This document shows, one piece after another, positions 9,246 through 16,948 of a stretch of DNA of 64,000 bases. The DNA comes from Pollutibacter soli (GTDB taxonomy: Bacteria > Bacteroidota > Bacteroidia > Chitinophagales > Chitinophagaceae). Position numbers and translations under genes: made by a program. Each line of letters begins with the position of its first letter. The stretch's first letter is position 1. The notes under the pieces were generated by a model. It was not told where the DNA came from, ran no database searches, and worked only from the letters and a program-made list of their open reading frames with translations. The DNA lies in assembly GCA_029269725.1 (NCBI GenBank), contig JARJHS010000002.1:124001-188000 (forward strand), read 5' to 3'.

Positions 9246-9253
9246 CAAAAGTA
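9246..9253 (-). promoter_or_regulatory. Candidate -7 element for kdsD
   Basis: On the minus strand this reads TACTTTTG, a full match to the Bacteroidota TAnnTTTG element, 12 bp upstream of the kdsD ATG. No convincing -33 TTG is found at the right distance. The implied untranslated leader is only a few bases. Confidence 0.4.
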
Positions 9254-9342
9254 TTATATTAAACAAGAGTAGAACGTCTTTTTGTGCCGAAATAAACCGT
9301 GAGTCAATCTGTTAAAGTTCTGTCAAAGGGGCTGTTTTTCGG

Positions 9343-9350
9343 TATCTTTG
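9343..9350 (+). promoter_or_regulatory. Candidate -7 element for recQ
   Basis: TATCTTTG matches TAnnTTTG and lies about 90 bp upstream of the recQ ATG, in the 206-bp divergent region shared with kdsD. The -33 region is weak (GTTCTG about 20 bp upstream). Confidence 0.45.
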
Positions 9351-9440
9351 TCCGCTTGCCCAAAGGCATACGGAACTGAACAAAATTCATCCATCCGCCC
9401 CGTACTTCATTTATAATAATCGTGTGTAAGTAAAGAATTC

Positions 9441-11726
9441 ATGGCAACTGCGAAGAAATCATCCCGGACACCAGGTTCGGGAGCAAAGGTTAAGGCTGCT
9501 GAACCAACATCAAAGCAAAAGAAAACCAACGGCAAACTGGCCATCCACCAGGTTCTGAAAGACTATTTCGGATTCGACTCCTTCAAGGGAAACCAGGAGG
9601 CAATTATTACCAATCTGCTTTCGGGGAAAGACACTTTTGTAATCAAGCCTACAGGCGGAGGAAAAAGTCTTTGCTACCAGTTGCCTGCCCTGATGAGCGA
9701 AGGTTGTGCCATCATCGTTTCTCCGTTGATCGCCCTGATGAAAAACCAGGTCGACCTCGTTCGCAGTTACAGCAGCCAGGATGACGTCGCGCATTTCCTG
9801 AATTCTACATTAAATAAAAAGCAAATCGCTGAAGTACATGATGATCTGAAATCGGGGAAAACAAAAATGTTGTATGTCGCACCGGAAACGCTGACTAAAC
9901 AGGAAAACCTGGAGTTTTTCAGTGATCTGAAACTGTCTTTTTTTGCGGTAGACGAAGCACACTGTATTTCTGAATGGGGTCATGATTTCAGGCCTGAATA
10001 TCGCAGGCTGAAAGAAATGATGGACCAGATCAATCCCGATGTTCCCATTATTGCACTAACAGCTACGGCTACTCCAAAAGTGCAGAGTGATATCGTAACT
10101 ACCCTCGGACTCCGGGCTCCAAAAATTTTCATCTCTTCATTTAACAGGCCGAATCTTTACTACGAGATCAGACCAAAAATCAAGAAAGAACAAACAATAA
10201 AAAGCATTGTCCGTTTTATTCATGAGTGTCGCGGGAAAAGTGGGATCATTTATACACTGAACAGAAAAACAACTGAAGAGCTTGCTGATATCTTAAAAGC
10301 AAACAACATCAAGGCTGTGGCATATCATGCCGGCCTTGATGGTAAACTCCGTGCAGACAGGCAGGATCAGTTTTTAAATGAAGATGTACAGGTTATCGTT
10401 GCAACGATAGCATTTGGAATGGGTATTGATAAACCTGATATCCGTTTTGTAATTCACTACAATATTCCCAAGAGCATTGAGAATTATTACCAGGAAACCG
10501 GGCGCGCCGGAAGAGACGGTCTCGAAGGAAAATGTTATCTCTACTTTTCACATAAAGATGTTTCCAAGCTGGAACACCTGATGCGCGATAAACCTTTGAG
10601 CGAACGTGAAGTCGGGGCTCAGCTGATTGAAGAAACCGTAGCATTTGCTGAAAGTGGTGTGTGCAGAAGAAAAGTACTGATGAATTATTTCGGCGAAGGG
10701 TATGAAGATGAGAATTGCGGAAGTTGCGATAACTGCATCAACCCGCGCGAGAAAGTTGAAGCAAAGGATGCAGCGGTAAAAGTGCTGAAGGTAATCAAGC
10801 AACTTGATGAAAGATTTGCTACTGATTATGTGGTCAACATCATTATTGGTCGCCTTACTCCACAGAACCAGATGTACCGTCACGATGCGCTTGCACAATT
10901 TGCATGTGGAAATGATCAACCTGATCATTACTGGAAATCGTTGATCAGGCAACTCTTACTGGAAGGCATACTCGAAAAAGAAATTGAAGATTACGGTATA
11001 CTGAAACTTACTTCAAAAGGAAATGCTTTCCTTAAGAAGCCTTCATCATTCATGATCGTTTTAAGCAATCTTTACGAGGAAGCAAACGAAGATGACGACG
11101 AAGGAAATGCTGAAGCAGTTGGAACTGCCGCAACGGATGAGCACTTATTTGAAATGCTGAAAGAGCTCCGCAAGAAACTGGCAAAAGAAAAGAAACTCCC
11201 ACCGTTTGTGATATTCCTGGAGACTTCGCTTGAAGACATGGCCACCCAGTACCCTACTACGATGCAGGAGCTGGAAAAAATAAGTGGGGTAAGTAAAGGT
11301 AAAGCATTGCGTTACGGCAAACCGTTTGTAGAGCTGATCAAATCTTATGTTGAAGAAAATGAAATTGTAAGGCCGGATGATTTTGTAATGAAGTCAGTTG
11401 TAAATAAAAGTGGTAACAAGGTATTTATCATTCAGCAGGTGGATAAAAAAATGCCTCTGGATACCATCGCAAGAAATAAAGATATGCGCATGGATCAGTT
11501 ACTCGAAGAAATGGAGACCATTGTTGCGAGCGGAACAAAACTCAATCTCGATTATGCCATCGACCAGATCGTCGATGAAGATGATCAACAGGATATCCTT
11601 GATTATTTTAAAAGCTGTGAAACATCCAGTCTTAAAGTTGCCCAGGAAGAACTCGCTGATCTCAACCTGGAATGGGAACAACTCAAGATTATGAGGATAA
11701 AGTTTTTGAGTGTGTTCGGCATGTAA
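9441..11726 (+). CDS. recQ: ATP-dependent DNA helicase RecQ
   Basis: A 761-aa 3'-5' helicase for recombination and replication-fork repair. Walker A is PTGGGKS (70-76), DEAH is at 171-174, and SFNRPNLYYEI, IIYTLNRKTTEEL, YHAGL and QETGRAGRDG follow in order. The RQC zinc cluster begins at Cys408 (CRRKVLMNYFGE, then CGSCDNC). A winged helix and an HRDC domain (about 567-640) follow, plus a C-terminal extension of about 110 residues. The first 30 residues are lysine/serine-rich and probably flexible. Longer than E. coli RecQ, as is common in this phylum. It converges with the glucosidase across a repeat element. Confidence 0.96.
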   Translation: MATAKKSSRTPGSGAKVKAAEPTSKQKKTNGKLAIHQVLKDYFGFDSFKGNQEAIITNLLSGKDTFVIKPTGGGKSLCYQLPALMSEGCAIIVSPLIALMKNQVDLVRSYSSQDDVAHFLNSTLNKKQIAEVHDDLKSGKTKMLYVAPETLTKQENLEFFSDLKLSFFAVDEAHCISEWGHDFRPEYRRLKEMMDQINPDVPIIALTATATPKVQSDIVTTLGLRAPKIFISSFNRPNLYYEIRPKIKKEQTIKSIVRFIHECRGKSGIIYTLNRKTTEELADILKANNIKAVAYHAGLDGKLRADRQDQFLNEDVQVIVATIAFGMGIDKPDIRFVIHYNIPKSIENYYQETGRAGRDGLEGKCYLYFSHKDVSKLEHLMRDKPLSEREVGAQLIEETVAFAESGVCRRKVLMNYFGEGYEDENCGSCDNCINPREKVEAKDAAVKVLKVIKQLDERFATDYVVNIIIGRLTPQNQMYRHDALAQFACGNDQPDHYWKSLIRQLLLEGILEKEIEDYGILKLTSKGNAFLKKPSSFMIVLSNLYEEANEDDDEGNAEAVGTAATDEHLFEMLKELRKKLAKEKKLPPFVIFLETSLEDMATQYPTTMQELEKISGVSKGKALRYGKPFVELIKSYVEENEIVRPDDFVMKSVVNKSGNKVFIIQQVDKKMPLDTIARNKDMRMDQLLEEMETIVASGTKLNLDYAIDQIVDEDDQQDILDYFKSCETSSLKVAQEELADLNLEWEQLKIMRIKFLSVFGM

Positions 11727-11730
11727 GAAG

Positions 11731-11912
11731 GTTAAACGTAGAACGTTTAACGCTGGCTCCCCTTGAAGCGGTTGGTTACCCTGATGGCAGTGGGTTTAAC
11801 GTTCCCTGTTGAACGATTAACCCAGGTACTTCATGAGGCGCCTATTTTCCCTGAATATTAAAGCTGATCTATTACTCAACAGCTAACGTTCCACGTTCTA
11901 CGTTCAACGCTA
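11731..11912. repeat. Intergenic inverted-repeat element between recQ and glucosidase
   Basis: The left arm contains AACGTAGAACGT (11735-11746) and the right arm its exact complement ACGTTCTACGTT (11893-11904); both arms extend with imperfect iterations such as GTTTAACG and GTTCAACG. A further half-motif (TTTAACGTTCC, around 11800) lies in the 146-bp core. The right arm supplies the TAG stop codon (11910-11912) of the minus-strand glucosidase. The same unit appears at 14696-14729 and 38743-38909. No transposase or obvious target duplication is visible. Confidence 0.7.
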
Positions 11913-14540
11913 AACCACCTTATCTCCCTTCACCTGCAACCGATCTATCAAATCAGCAACAAGAGCTGTCCATCCGGTTTGATGATTTGCGCCGAGACCT
12001 TTGCCGCTGTCGCCATGAAAATATTCGAAGAATAAAAGAAGGTGTTCGTTGCCGGGTCGGTTGTAGAATGATGCATATTCACCGAAGAGAGGACGATGAC
12101 CTTTCTTATCTTTTTCGAAAAGTTTGATGAGTCTTCGACTGAGTTCATCAGCTACTTCCTGCAGTGTCATAAATATTCCGCTGCCGGTAGGGCACTCCAC
12201 GCGGATCTGGTTGCCGTAGAATTCACCATATCTCCGAATGCTCCGAATTATGAGATAATTCATTGGTATCCATACTGGTCCGCGCCAGTTGGAGTTGCCC
12301 CCGAAGAAATCACTGGTGCTATCACCCGGATCATAATTAATGGTATACTCTACTCCGTTGATATGAACCGTGTAGGGATTTGCTTCATGAAATTTCGACA
12401 AAGCACGGATACCCGTTGGCGAAAGAAATTCTGTTTCGTGCAGTAATCTTGTAAGCAAATGAGCAAGTCTTTCTTTGGGAATCAGCGAAAGCAACACTTC
12501 ATTGCGGGAACCGTGCTCTTCGTTGGGCCAGAAAAGTTTATTTTTTAATCGATAGTTCTCAAACCAGGTGATGCGCTTTTTAAAGTCGTGGAGTTTATCC
12601 ATTACTTTTTTCTGGATCACAGAAACCGCAAACATACTGGTTAATCCCACTACTGACTGCGTCTTCAACTGCAATGGAGAATTACCATCAATCGCGAGCA
12701 TGTCGTAATAGAATTTATCTTCTTCGTTCCACATGCCATGTTCGTTCAGCGCTTCAGCTATGAATACGAACTGTTCAAAAAATTTGGTGGCTGTATCTTC
12801 AAATGCATCGTCTTTTGTCGCAATTTCCAACGCGATGTCCAGCATGTTCAATGCATACATCCCCATCCATGCAGTGCCATCTGCCTGTTCGAGGAATACC
12901 TGGCCCTGCAATTGTGAGCTGCGATTGAATACACCTATATTATCAAGGCCGAGGAAACCTCCTTCAAACATGTTGTTACCATTCGGATCTTTTCGGTTAA
13001 TCCACCACGTGAAGTTGATGAGTAGTTTCTGGAAAATCTTTTTCAGAAAAACGATATCACCTTTTCCGGATCTTTCTTTTTCAATTGTGTATACCTGTAG
13101 TGCGGCCCAGGCCTGTACCGGAGGATTTACATCAGAAAAATTCCATTCGTAAGCAGGTAACTGACCATCGGGTTTCATATACCATTCCCGCATGATCAGC
13201 AGCAACTGATTTTTTGCAAAACAGGGATCGATGATTGCCATAGGGATACACTGAAAAGCAAGGTCCCAGGCAGCATACCATGGAAACTCCCATTTGTCAG
13301 GCATCGAAATAATGTCCTGGTTTTTCAGGTGTTTCCAATCGTGATTACGACCATGTTGTTTGCCGGTGTTGACAGGAGTTATCCCATCGCTGGTATTCAG
13401 CCAGCGTTCAACATCGTAGTGATAATATTGTTTTGTCCAGAGCAGCCCTGCCATTGCCTGGCGCTGAATCAATCTCAGTTCTGTATCTTTTTCAGTCGAT
13501 AAAACGCTGTCGTAAAAAATGTTGGCTTCTTCTTTTCTGATTTCAAAAACGTTATCGAAGCCAGGAGCAAAAGGATGCTCTACTATTTTATTAGAGAGTC
13601 TCAGATATATAGTCTTAGACGTTCCGCCTTTCAGTTCGAGGTTATATACCGGTGCGAATTTGGTTCCGGATTTTCTTTTCCGAAACGGTTTTGCATCCTC
13701 ACCGTCGATGATCACACGATTGAATGCATCTTTTGTAAACAGATTATCGTTGGGTGCACCGGTTACTTTTGACCAATTGGTCTCATTATCAGTAAAAAGC
13801 AGATCATCCGCATGCTGGAAATACAAATAATAAGAGCCCAGGCGATGATGTTGCGCACGAACTGAATGTACATCTCGTAATGTGATTGCCGGAATTTTAT
13901 GTTCAGTATCGTATTGCCAGCGATTATAAAACCAAAGAGTCGGAAGTAAAGTAATTTTAGCTTTCGCAGGGCCGCGGTTGGTTACCTTGATTTTGATGAA
14001 CATATCCTTCGAATTCTGCTTGGCATAAGTAATACCGATATCGAAGTATTCATCATTATCAAAAATCGGAGTATCCAGGATTTCGTATTCCGGTTCCAGC
14101 CTCGAACGCTTCCGGTTTTCATTGATTAACTGCTCATAAGGAAAGGCTTTCTGGGGATATTTATACAGAAAGTCCATATAGTAATGAGAAGGGATATTAT
14201 CGAGATAATAATAAAGCTCCTTCACATCTTCGCCATGGTTACCCTGGTGGTTTCCAAGACCAAAAAGTCTCTCTTTCAATACTTTATCTTTTCCGTTCCA
14301 CATGGAAAGGGAAAAGCACAGGTTCTGGTAAAAATCCGAAATGCCGGCGATACCGTCTTCGCCCCATCTGTAGGCGCGGTAATGCGTCTGTTCGAAGGGA
14401 AAATAGTCCCATGCATTGCCATGTCGGCTATAATCTTCTCTTACGGTACCCCATTGTCTGTCGCTCAGGTAAGGTCCCCATTGTTCGAGCGGTACTTTCT
14501 TTCCTGCGTTTACGGCCAGTCTTTGCGATTCTGCATTCAT
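11910..14540 (-). CDS. Large glucosidase, GH63-like (MGH1-type) glycoside hydrolase
   Basis: The 876-aa cytoplasmic protein has no signal peptide. Its order of aromatic-rich blocks fits the family annotated as glucosidase with an (alpha/alpha)6 MGH1/GH63-like catalytic domain: REDYSRHGNAWDYFPFEQ at the N-terminus, KIKVTNRGPAKAKITLLPTL (beta domain), PDKWEFPWYAAWDLAFQ, WNEEDKFYYD, and the C-terminal FGGNSNWRGPVWIPMN and FHGDSGKGLGANHQTGW. The acidic residues in the last blocks are the likely active site. Relatives hydrolyse glucosylated compatible solutes or short alpha-glucosides; the natural substrate here is not evident. The C-terminus ends in the arm of an inverted repeat. Confidence 0.85.
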   Translation of the reverse strand: MNAESQRLAVNAGKKVPLEQWGPYLSDRQWGTVREDYSRHGNAWDYFPFEQTHYRAYRWGEDGIAGISDFYQNLCFSLSMWNGKDKVLKERLFGLGNHQGNHGEDVKELYYYLDNIPSHYYMDFLYKYPQKAFPYEQLINENRKRSRLEPEYEILDTPIFDNDEYFDIGITYAKQNSKDMFIKIKVTNRGPAKAKITLLPTLWFYNRWQYDTEHKIPAITLRDVHSVRAQHHRLGSYYLYFQHADDLLFTDNETNWSKVTGAPNDNLFTKDAFNRVIIDGEDAKPFRKRKSGTKFAPVYNLELKGGTSKTIYLRLSNKIVEHPFAPGFDNVFEIRKEEANIFYDSVLSTEKDTELRLIQRQAMAGLLWTKQYYHYDVERWLNTSDGITPVNTGKQHGRNHDWKHLKNQDIISMPDKWEFPWYAAWDLAFQCIPMAIIDPCFAKNQLLLIMREWYMKPDGQLPAYEWNFSDVNPPVQAWAALQVYTIEKERSGKGDIVFLKKIFQKLLINFTWWINRKDPNGNNMFEGGFLGLDNIGVFNRSSQLQGQVFLEQADGTAWMGMYALNMLDIALEIATKDDAFEDTATKFFEQFVFIAEALNEHGMWNEEDKFYYDMLAIDGNSPLQLKTQSVVGLTSMFAVSVIQKKVMDKLHDFKKRITWFENYRLKNKLFWPNEEHGSRNEVLLSLIPKERLAHLLTRLLHETEFLSPTGIRALSKFHEANPYTVHINGVEYTINYDPGDSTSDFFGGNSNWRGPVWIPMNYLIIRSIRRYGEFYGNQIRVECPTGSGIFMTLQEVADELSRRLIKLFEKDKKGHRPLFGEYASFYNRPGNEHLLLFFEYFHGDSGKGLGANHQTGWTALVADLIDRLQVKGDKVV

Positions 14541-14658
14541 GCTTAAAAATAAAGAATAACGTTTCCAATGGTAAGGAATGGTATGTTTCTCAAATAATTA
14601 GCAAAAATAATCTGCGAAAAAGCAATTTTCGTGCTGAGTATCAATAAGAGAATAAAAG

Positions 14659-14689
14659 TTGTTGCGAAAGAGGATGTAATGTATATTTG
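14659..14689 (+). promoter_or_regulatory. Bacteroidota-type promoter of tRNA-Phe
   Basis: TTG at 14659-14661 (with a second TTG at 14662-14664) is followed after 20 (or 17) bp by TATATTTG (14682-14689), a perfect TAnnTTTG -7 element. This is the clearest promoter in the window. Transcription should begin near 14696 and run through a 35-nt repeat-derived leader into the tRNA. Confidence 0.7.
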
Positions 14690-14695
14690 CCGCCC

Positions 14696-14729
14696 GAACG
14701 TAGAACGTAATACGTCTAACGTAAACGTA
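14696..14729 (+). repeat. Single arm of the AACGTAGAACGT repeat family
   Basis: GAACGTAGAACGTAATACG and following AACGT iterations match the arms of the elements at 11731 and 38743. Here only one arm is present, placed between the promoter and the tRNA, so it would form the 5' leader of the tRNA precursor. Confidence 0.65.
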
Positions 14730-14730
14730 T

Positions 14731-14803
14731 GGTGCGGTAGCTCAGTCGGTAGAGCAAAGGACTGAAAATCCTTGTGTCGGCGGTTCGATCCCGCCCCACA
14801 CCA
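14731..14803 (+). tRNA. tRNA-Phe (anticodon GAA)
   Basis: The cloverleaf folds as acceptor GGTGCGG/CCACACC, D-arm GCTC/GAGC, anticodon stem AAGGA/TCCTT around the loop CTGAAAA (anticodon GAA), and T-arm GGCGG/CCGCC around TTCGATC, with discriminator A. CCA is not encoded. The fifth acceptor pair is C5 opposite A68, a mismatch where G is expected. A strong terminator follows about 45 bp downstream. Confidence 0.95.
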
Positions 14804-14845
14804 CAAGAGGGGGACAGACTAGAGAGGGAGAAACAGGAAGAAATT

Positions 14846-14873
14846 AAAGCCCGCATTTTGCGGGCTTTTTTTA
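14846..14873 (+). terminator. Rho-independent terminator of tRNA-Phe
   Basis: AAAGCCCGCA (14846-14855) pairs with TGCGGGCTTT (14859-14868) around a TTT loop, followed by more T residues. It is the natural end of the tRNA transcript. Confidence 0.9.
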
Positions 14874-14997
14874 TGTGTATGCAGATTGAGTGAGCTGAAA
14901 CAGGAAAACACTCAGTGACCTGCAGAGTTAATAAATTTTAAGTCTCGAATGCTTTTCACTCGGCCTTCGCATTTCGTACTTCGTTCGTCGAGAGTAC

Positions 14998-15096
14998 GTG
15001 TCGGCGGTTTACTGCTGCACACCTCAGGAGAAGAAACAGAATACCGGAGTAGAAGCAGGAAGAAATTAAAAGGTCGCAGAAAATGCGGGCTTTTTT
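14998..15096 (+). pseudogene. Decayed copy of the tRNA-Phe 3' half and terminator
   Basis: GTGTCGGCGGTT (14998-15009) matches the variable loop and T-arm of tRNA-Phe exactly; CACACC of the acceptor follows, then AGGAAGAAATTAAA, then TGCGGGCTTTTTT of the terminator. The left half of the terminator stem is mutated (AGGTCGCA). Similarity continues beyond, with TAATAAATTTTA present after both copies (14930 and 15160). The 5' half of the tRNA is missing, so no functional tRNA is made. It records a tandem duplication of about 225 bp. Confidence 0.7.
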
Positions 15097-15388
15097 ATGA
15101 AAAAAAGTGATACAGAAAAAGTGAACAGAGACAGGGTGAAATTAAGTGCTCTGCAGTGCTAATAAATTTTACATTCTGACGGCTTTTTACTTCGGCATTC
15201 ATAACCCAGGAATGAATTTCCTCCATTCTCCCTTCCAAATTATCAGGGCGAAAGAATCGGGTTTAAAAAGATTGCAATCTTTAAAACGTATAAAAAGACG
15301 GGCACTGATTTCAATGCCCGTCGAAGTAATTAATGCTTCAGATAACTTTCAATAACGTTGGAACCAATCCGATATAGTATCAGATAAA
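15097..15388. other. Intergenic region with a 16-bp palindrome and a terminator
   Basis: No gene is supported. The first part is the tail of the duplicated tRNA-downstream segment. AAAGATTGCAATCTTT at 15267-15282 is a perfect 16-bp palindrome of unknown role. The terminator at 15291-15322 is listed separately. Confidence 0.5.
15291..15322 (-). terminator. Terminator of the NHL lipoprotein gene
   Basis: GACGGGCA (15297-15304) pairs with TGCCCGTC (15315-15322) around a 10-base loop. On the minus strand a TTTTTA tract follows. It lies about 65 bp past the stop of the gene ending at 15389. Confidence 0.75.
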
Positions 15389-16465
15389 CTATTTAAGCTC
15401 CAACTTTCTGATTTTAAAATTACCCTGGTCCACAATAAGTACTGCGCCATTTTTATCGACAGCCAGACCCATTGGTCTTTTCAACCTTGCTGAGTCAGTA
15501 TGACCATCGATAGCGCCCGGGCCGTTAACTCCGATTATTGTAGTTACTTTACCCGATGGAGTAATCTTCCTGATGCTATGTGTACTATACATGGCTACGT
15601 AAATATTTCCCGATGCGTCGCAGGTCATTCCGGTGATTCCCATAAAACGCGCTGCTGTACCCTGTCCGTCTTCTGTACCGAACGCGTCGGTTCCTGCAAA
15701 AGCAGTCACATTGCCATTCAGGTCGCGCTTTTTTATCATCTGGTTTTTCGCAGACGAATAATAGATATTTCCCGAAGGATCAATCGCAATACAGGTAATG
15801 TAAATCAGGCTGGCTGTACTGCCGGATGAAAAGCCCGTGTTATCAATTAAAGGCAAAGTGGTTACCACGCCGGATGGTGTAATCTTTCTCAAAATCTGAT
15901 TCTGGTTCAGATCATAATCAGGTAGAATAAGATTTTCATCTTTATCCAGTGCGATGTGATAAATCTGACGAAAACCTGCGTTAGTTCCAATGCCATCCTT
16001 ATATTCATAGGTTCCTGTGCCTGCGAAATACACATCGCTTGCATCTGAATTAATCTTTCGTATCATAGGGCCTTCCACATCATATATAATTCCCTGCTTA
16101 TTCACTACTATGCCATCAATAAGGCCGAATGCCTGGTTACCACCAGAGCCTTTACCTGCAAATGTTGTAACCTGGCCATTTGAGATTTTCCTGATGCTTT
16201 GATTATCGCCAACATAAATATTTCCTGCGGCATCTGCCGTTATAACCTCCATTATTCCGAACGCAGCAGATTGGGCCGGCCCGTTCAAATTTCCCTGCAT
16301 TCCAACTCCTGCAACGGTAGACGCGTACCATGATCTCGGATCAGGTACTTCTGGTTGCGGCTCTGGTTCTGGATTTGGATCTGATGGTTTACTACAACTG
16401 ATAATATGCAGAGAAAGAAAAATAATAACAGCAACAGATGCCGTTCTTAGGTAAGGAGTCATCAT
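15389..16465 (-). CDS. NHL-repeat lipoprotein
   Basis: The 358-aa product begins with a lipoprotein signal peptide ending in IISC (Cys near residue 24), then a proline/glutamate spacer (PNPEPEPQPEVPDP). The rest is built from NHL-type beta-propeller repeats, each with the pattern D-x-x-GNIYV-x-x-IRKI-x-x-G-VTT-FAG. At least five repeats are visible. Such propellers act as binding scaffolds in the cell envelope; no enzyme motif is seen. The gene is monocistronic with its own terminator. Confidence 0.88.
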   Translation of the reverse strand: MMTPYLRTASVAVIIFLSLHIISCSKPSDPNPEPEPQPEVPDPRSWYASTVAGVGMQGNLNGPAQSAAFGIMEVITADAAGNIYVGDNQSIRKISNGQVTTFAGKGSGGNQAFGLIDGIVVNKQGIIYDVEGPMIRKINSDASDVYFAGTGTYEYKDGIGTNAGFRQIYHIALDKDENLILPDYDLNQNQILRKITPSGVVTTLPLIDNTGFSSGSTASLIYITCIAIDPSGNIYYSSAKNQMIKKRDLNGNVTAFAGTDAFGTEDGQGTAARFMGITGMTCDASGNIYVAMYSTHSIRKITPSGKVTTIIGVNGPGAIDGHTDSARLKRPMGLAVDKNGAVLIVDQGNFKIRKLELK

Positions 16466-16948
16466 TGTTTGTGGTGTTTACAGAAAGGTTTGCTGAAAAT
16501 TAATGTATAACAACGAATTCAGATCAGTGATATTTTATCCGGTGAAAATTTGAAGAACTATAACGCTAAATTAATCGTATGGTCGAATTAAAAAAATAGA
16601 AATTAAGACGAAATCAAATTTTCCCTATATGTACTAACTCTTTATGATAACTGTTTTACATTTTTTTTCAATCACAAAAATCAAATTGAAGGGCAGCTTC
16701 AGTTGTATTTGTTCTGAGAGGATTCTCATAAAACCAAACACTTTGAAACAAAAAAAACGTTGGCGTATTGTAGTCAGTCTTTTTCCATTGTTGACAGTTG
16801 CGCAGCATATGACCATTAAAGAATAAAAAAAGAATCATTTGATTTGACCGGTTGAAAACAAACCTAATTTCAAACCAATTTAGAAACATACTCTTAGGTA
16901 AAATGCTTCATTTTTATTCAAATCATCCTGTTCTCCTAGCTTTGCTCC
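16466..16948. other. Intergenic region, 483 bp, AT-rich
   Basis: This is the divergent region between the NHL lipoprotein and the response regulator. Small frames on both strands overlap each other and lack coding character. Apart from the candidate promoter at 16937 I see no structure. Confidence 0.5.
16937..16944 (+). promoter_or_regulatory. Candidate -7 element abutting the response regulator start
   Basis: TAGCTTTG fits TAnnTTTG and ends only four bases before the ATG at 16949. A TTATTC lies about 20 bp further upstream. If real, transcription would start at or next to the ATG, giving a leaderless mRNA. Confidence 0.4.

Noticed and set aside
12733-13152. 139-codon plus-strand frame antisense to the glucosidase gene
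   Set aside because: The minus strand encodes conserved glycoside hydrolase blocks throughout; the antisense frame is low-complexity and Ser/Pro-rich.
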